Notes under the pieces: generated by a model
The model's input: only the letters and a program-made list of their open reading frames with translations
The model's database searches: none
What the model was told of the DNA's origin: nothing
In this document: in pieces, positions 5,793-8,320 of the stretch
Numbering within the stretch: position 1 is the stretch's first letter
Layout: each line of letters begins with the position of its first letter
Position numbers and translations under genes: made by a program
Assembly (NCBI GenBank): GCA_902784045.1
Contig: CACZTE010000042.1
Span: 1-8,320 of the forward strand
DNA: 8,320 bases
Source: an uncultured Eubacterium sp.
GTDB lineage: Bacteria > Bacillota > Clostridia > Eubacteriales > Eubacteriaceae
Reading direction: 5' to 3'

Positions 5793-6290
5793 ATGACAAA
5801 AGCGTTATTTACAGGCAGTTTCGACCCCGTCACCTTAGGACACATCGACATCATCAAGCGGGCAGCAGCGGTATTTGATGAAGTGATTGTGTGCGCTATG
5901 ATCAACATCAACAAAACCTATATGTTTTCCGAAGCCGAACGGCTCTCGATGCTGCGGGATAGCCTAGCAGGCGTGCCGAAAGTCCGCGTAGATACCTATA
6001 AAGGTTTCGCTGCGGAATACGCCAAAGCACAAGGGGTAAACGTCTTTGTCAAAGGGGTGCGCACCCTTGCCGATTACGAATACGAAATGCAGATGGCATT
6101 TTACAATAAACGCATCGCGCCCGATATCGAAACCGTCTGTCTCTTCGCCGATGACGCCTACGCCTGCGTAAGCTCCTCCGGCGTGAGAGAATTGATGGCT
6201 TTCGGCGGATCCGTCTCCGGGCTGGTTCCCGAGGCGGTGCTCCGGGTCATAGAAACAAACAGAGGAGATATCAATCATGAAAAAAGATGA
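5793..6290 (+). CDS. coaD: Phosphopantetheine adenylyltransferase CoaD
   Basis: CoaD transfers AMP from ATP to 4'-phosphopantetheine to give dephospho-CoA, the penultimate step of coenzyme A synthesis, in the cytoplasm. The 165 residues are full length for bacterial PPAT. Visible are the nucleotidyltransferase signature G-S-F-D-P-V-T-L-G-H (8-17), where the T-x-G-H form with His17 binds the ATP phosphates. Also present are K-G-V-R-T-L-A-D-Y-E-Y-E (88-98 region) of the pantetheine-binding face and V-S-S-S-G-V-R-E (126-133), the counterpart of the family's I-S-S-T-x-V-R-E. The AGAGGTGA Shine-Dalgarno (5777-5784) lies within the end of rsmD. The end overlaps the next gene by 14 nt, so the three genes are probably coupled in translation. 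Confidence 0.97.
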   Translation: MTKALFTGSFDPVTLGHIDIIKRAAAVFDEVIVCAMININKTYMFSEAERLSMLRDSLAGVPKVRVDTYKGFAAEYAKAQGVNVFVKGVRTLADYEYEMQMAFYNKRIAPDIETVCLFADDAYACVSSSGVRELMAFGGSVSGLVPEAVLRVIETNRGDINHEKR

Positions 6291-6738
6291 ATCCAAAGTC
6301 ATGCAGCTACTGGACGAATTAACCGAGATTGTCAAAAGCGCGCCGACCATTCCCCTTTCCACCAAAGTGCGCGTCGATCCCAATGAACTCATCGACATCA
6401 TTGCCGAAATCAGACAAAGTCTTCCCGGGGAACTCAAAACCGCGCGGGCCATCGTTGCCGAAAGAAAGCAAATTCTCTTTGAGGCCCAGGCCAACGCCGA
6501 TCGCATCACCACCAATGCCGAAAACAAGCTGCGGGAAATGATCGATAGCAACGAAATCACCCGAAACGCCAACACCCAGGCCGAAATCACCTTGGAAAAC
6601 GCGGCTACCCAGGCCAAGGAAATCCGCATCGGCACACAGAAATACGCCGACAAAATCCTCTATCGTCTGCAGCTTCAGCTTAAGGAAATCAACGACCAAA
6701 TCGAAGAAAACCGCCAGGAAATTAAAGACCTCAAATAA
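6277..6738 (+). CDS. Coiled-coil protein of unknown function downstream of coaD
   Basis: The 153-residue protein is charged, almost wholly helical and lacks a signal peptide or membrane segment. After a variable N-terminus, V-D-P-N-E-L-I-D-I-I-A-E-I-R-Q-S-L-P-G-E-L (33-53) leads to a long Ala/Glu/Lys/Gln-rich heptad-like helix (about 54-150). The pattern A-N-A-D-R-I...A-E-N-K-L-R near 72-86 and A-A-T-Q-A-K-E-I-R near 109-117 resembles F0 subunit b or V-type subunit H stalks, and such proteins are often annotated 'ATPase', but no nucleotide-binding motif is present. Similar proteins sit after coaD in many Clostridia; DivIVA-like scaffolding is another possible reading. The ATG at 6277 has AGAGGAG at 6261-6267 and lies inside the end of coaD. 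Confidence 0.85.
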   Translation: MKKDESKVMQLLDELTEIVKSAPTIPLSTKVRVDPNELIDIIAEIRQSLPGELKTARAIVAERKQILFEAQANADRITTNAENKLREMIDSNEITRNANTQAEITLENAATQAKEIRIGTQKYADKILYRLQLQLKEINDQIEENRQEIKDLK

Positions 6739-6793
6739 GCGCAGTCTGTTCTTCAGCGCTGAAATTTTCCGGTGCGGGAAACCGGTAGCACAA

Positions 6794-6825
6794 GGGACTT
6801 GCGTATTGTCAAGCCCCGTTTTTTT
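6794..6825 (+). terminator. Intrinsic terminator of the rsmD-coaD operon
   Basis: GGGACTTG (6794-6801) pairs with CAAGCCCC (6810-6817), with one A-C mismatch and an 8-nt loop, followed by G and seven T (6819-6825). A smaller hairpin CCGGT/ACCGG (6769-6785) precedes it. It lies between the coiled-coil gene and cvfB. The T run is followed at once by seven A. Confidence 0.6.
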
Positions 6826-6859
6826 AAAAAAAGCGCGTCATCGCGGGAAAGGATAACTA

Positions 6860-7696
6860 ATGATTGCCATCGGACAACATCAAAACCTCATCGTCGACCA
6901 CGACGCGTCAAACGGCCATTACCTCAAAGCCGAAGACGGCGGGCAAACCATCTTGCTTCCCAACAGAGAAGCCGAAGGCGCATTAACTCCGGGACAGACC
7001 GTCAGGGTTTTTGTCTATCTGGATTCCGAGGACAGACCCGTCGCTACCATGCGTGCGCCCAAAATCGAAGTGGGGCAGATTCGCCCACTAAAGGTCACCG
7101 ATATCACCCGAATCGGCGCCTTCTTGGATTGGGGCCTTTCCAAAGAATTGCTGCTGCCCTTTCACGAACAGACCGCCAAAGTGCGCATCGGCCGAGATTA
7201 CGCGGTCTACTGCTATCTGGACAAAACCGGCAGGCCTTGCGCCACCATGAAAATCTACAACCATCTCTCATCCGAGGCGCCCTATGACATCGGCGATTGG
7301 GTGGAAGGCTACATCTATCAAATCAACCCGGATATCGGTGCCTTGCTGGCCGTTGATTTTTGTTACCATGGCCTTATCCCGGCAAAAGAAATGTCCGCCG
7401 ATATCCGCACCGGCATGACCCTCAAATGCCGCGTGACGGACAAGCATCCCAGAGATCAAAAACTTTTTTTAAGCCCGCGAAAACAAAGCTACAAAACCAT
7501 CGGCAAGGACGCCGTTCAGATTTACCGAGCACTCAAAGACGAAGGTGGTTTTTTGCCTTATAACGATCACAGCGATCCGGAAGCAATCAGAGCGCGCTTT
7601 GATTTAAGCAAATCGGCCTTTAAACGTGCCTGCGGACGGTTGCTGCGGGCAGGACGCATCGTCATGACCGACGAGGGCATCCGCCTTAAAAAATAA
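6860..7696 (+). CDS. cvfB: CvfB-type S1 RNA-binding protein (YitL family)
   Basis: CvfB proteins bind RNA through S1 domains and were named for virulence-factor control in Staphylococcus aureus. The 278 residues match the family (about 280-300). A first OB-like domain spans about 1-65. The second is the S1 domain with the diagnostic I-G-A-F-L-D-W-G-L-S-K-E-L-L-L-P (85-100) and H-E-Q. A third spans about 140-208 with G-D-W-V-E-G and Y-H-G-L-I-P. A C-terminal winged helix (about 235-278) includes D-L-S-K-S-A-F-K-R-A-C-G-R-L-L-R-A-G-R-I. ATG 6860 has AAAGGAT about 7 nt upstream. It follows the operon terminator, so it probably has its own promoter or depends on readthrough; I could not find consensus boxes in the 34 nt between terminator and start. 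Confidence 0.9.
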   Translation: MIAIGQHQNLIVDHDASNGHYLKAEDGGQTILLPNREAEGALTPGQTVRVFVYLDSEDRPVATMRAPKIEVGQIRPLKVTDITRIGAFLDWGLSKELLLPFHEQTAKVRIGRDYAVYCYLDKTGRPCATMKIYNHLSSEAPYDIGDWVEGYIYQINPDIGALLAVDFCYHGLIPAKEMSADIRTGMTLKCRVTDKHPRDQKLFLSPRKQSYKTIGKDAVQIYRALKDEGGFLPYNDHSDPEAIRARFDLSKSAFKRACGRLLRAGRIVMTDEGIRLKK

Positions 7697-7772
7697 ATCA
7701 GAATAACAATCATTCCGCTTTCCGGAAAGGCACGTGTATCGCGGGCAATCCGGACAGAACGAGGAGGAAACC

Positions 7773-8320
7773 ATGTCAAAAGTCGCGTTGATTCGCTGCG
7801 AAACCTACGATGAAAACACGGTCTACGAAGCCGTCAAACGAGGACTTGATTATTTCGGGGGAATCACCTATTTTGTCTCACCGGAACAGAAAATCCTCTT
7901 AAAACCTAATCTGCTCCGTCCGATGGCCGCCGACGCGGCATGCACCACTCATCCGGCGGTTTTTGAGGCCGTCGTCCGCCTGCTTCAGGAGGCGAATTGC
8001 GGCAAGCTCACTTACGGTGATTCACCGGGCAGAGGCAATCCCGAAAGAGTGGCTGAGGAATCGGGCATCGCCGACGTTGCCAGAGATTACGGTATCCCTC
8101 TGGGGAAATTTACCACAGGGCATACCGTCCAATATTCCGAGGGACAGTTTGTCAAGCGTTTTGAAGTCGCCGAGGCTGTTTTGGAGGCCGACGCCGTCAT
8201 TTCCCTGTGCAAAATGAAAACCCATGGGCTCACCAGACTCACCGGGGCCGTCAAAAACACCTATGGCTGTGTCTACGGCTTTAACAAAGGCGAAGGCCAT
8301 TCACGTTTTCCCAATGTGCA
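7773..8320 (+). CDS. DUF362 family protein, N-terminal part (3' end outside window)
   Basis: An ATG at 7773, preceded by GAGGAGG at 7761-7767, opens 182 codons that run off the right edge without a stop. DUF362 signatures are clear: K-I-L-L-K-P-N-L-L (40-48), T-T-H-P-A-V-F-E-A-V-V-R-L-L (58-71), G-D-S-P-G (82-86), A-V-I-S-L-C-K-M-K-T-H (140-150) and T-G-A-V-K-N-T-Y-G-C-V-Y-G (156-168). Many family members end in a 2x[4Fe-4S] ferredoxin domain, which would be beyond the window. The biochemical role of the family is not settled. The 76-nt gap after cvfB contains a 12-bp palindrome CTTTCCGGAAAG (7718-7729) without a T tract and no clear promoter. Confidence 0.88.
   Translation, partial: MSKVALIRCETYDENTVYEAVKRGLDYFGGITYFVSPEQKILLKPNLLRPMAADAACTTHPAVFEAVVRLLQEANCGKLTYGDSPGRGNPERVAEESGIADVARDYGIPLGKFTTGHTVQYSEGQFVKRFEVAEAVLEADAVISLCKMKTHGLTRLTGAVKNTYGCVYGFNKGEGHSRFPNV

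Noticed and set aside
6772..7287. 171-codon plus-strand ORF overlapping cvfB
   Set aside because: Arg/Pro/Ser-rich out-of-frame translation that spans the terminator and the cvfB start.

Overview
The window looks like a chromosomal stretch from a low-GC-lineage Gram-positive bacterium of the class Clostridia, possibly an uncultured gut or anaerobic-digester member. The case rests on the conserved Firmicutes gene chain yloU, fakA (yloV), recG, rsmD, coaD followed by a coiled-coil gene, strong AGGAGG-type ribosome binding sites, consensus sigma-A promoters, and the presence of CvfB and a DUF362 protein. Base composition is moderate, so the genus cannot be named. All recognisable protein genes lie on the plus strand.

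Layout: positions 2-214 hold the C-terminal tail of a type B carboxylesterase that begins before the window. Positions 215-631 hold no credible protein gene. They contain what looks like a complete orphan small RNA gene on the minus strand: a perfect TTGACA-17-TATAAT promoter, about 120 nt with two pyrimidine-loop hairpins, then a canonical intrinsic terminator. A separate plus-strand promoter there drives yloU. yloU (632-988) and fakA (991-2580) are almost touching. An intrinsic-terminator hairpin sits between fakA and recG (2679-4718), directly against the recG ribosome binding site. A 513-nt spacer (4719-5231) then interrupts what is often a tight gene chain. It is rich in short repeats and palindromes and holds at most a doubtful 42-codon minus-strand ORF. 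rsmD (5232-5789), coaD (5793-6290) and a coiled-coil gene (6277-6738) form a tight, partly overlapping operon ending in a terminator at 6794-6825. cvfB (6860-7696) follows, and a DUF362 gene (7773 onward) runs off the right edge.

The genes are mostly housekeeping. YloU and FakA belong to the envelope and exogenous fatty-acid branch; RecG handles stalled forks and recombination; RsmD methylates 16S rRNA; CoaD makes dephospho-CoA; CvfB is an RNA-binding regulator. The most interesting item is the minus-strand small RNA at about 298-419. I do not recognise its family, and its C/U-rich loops are complementary to Shine-Dalgarno sequences, including those of the adjacent yloU and fakA.
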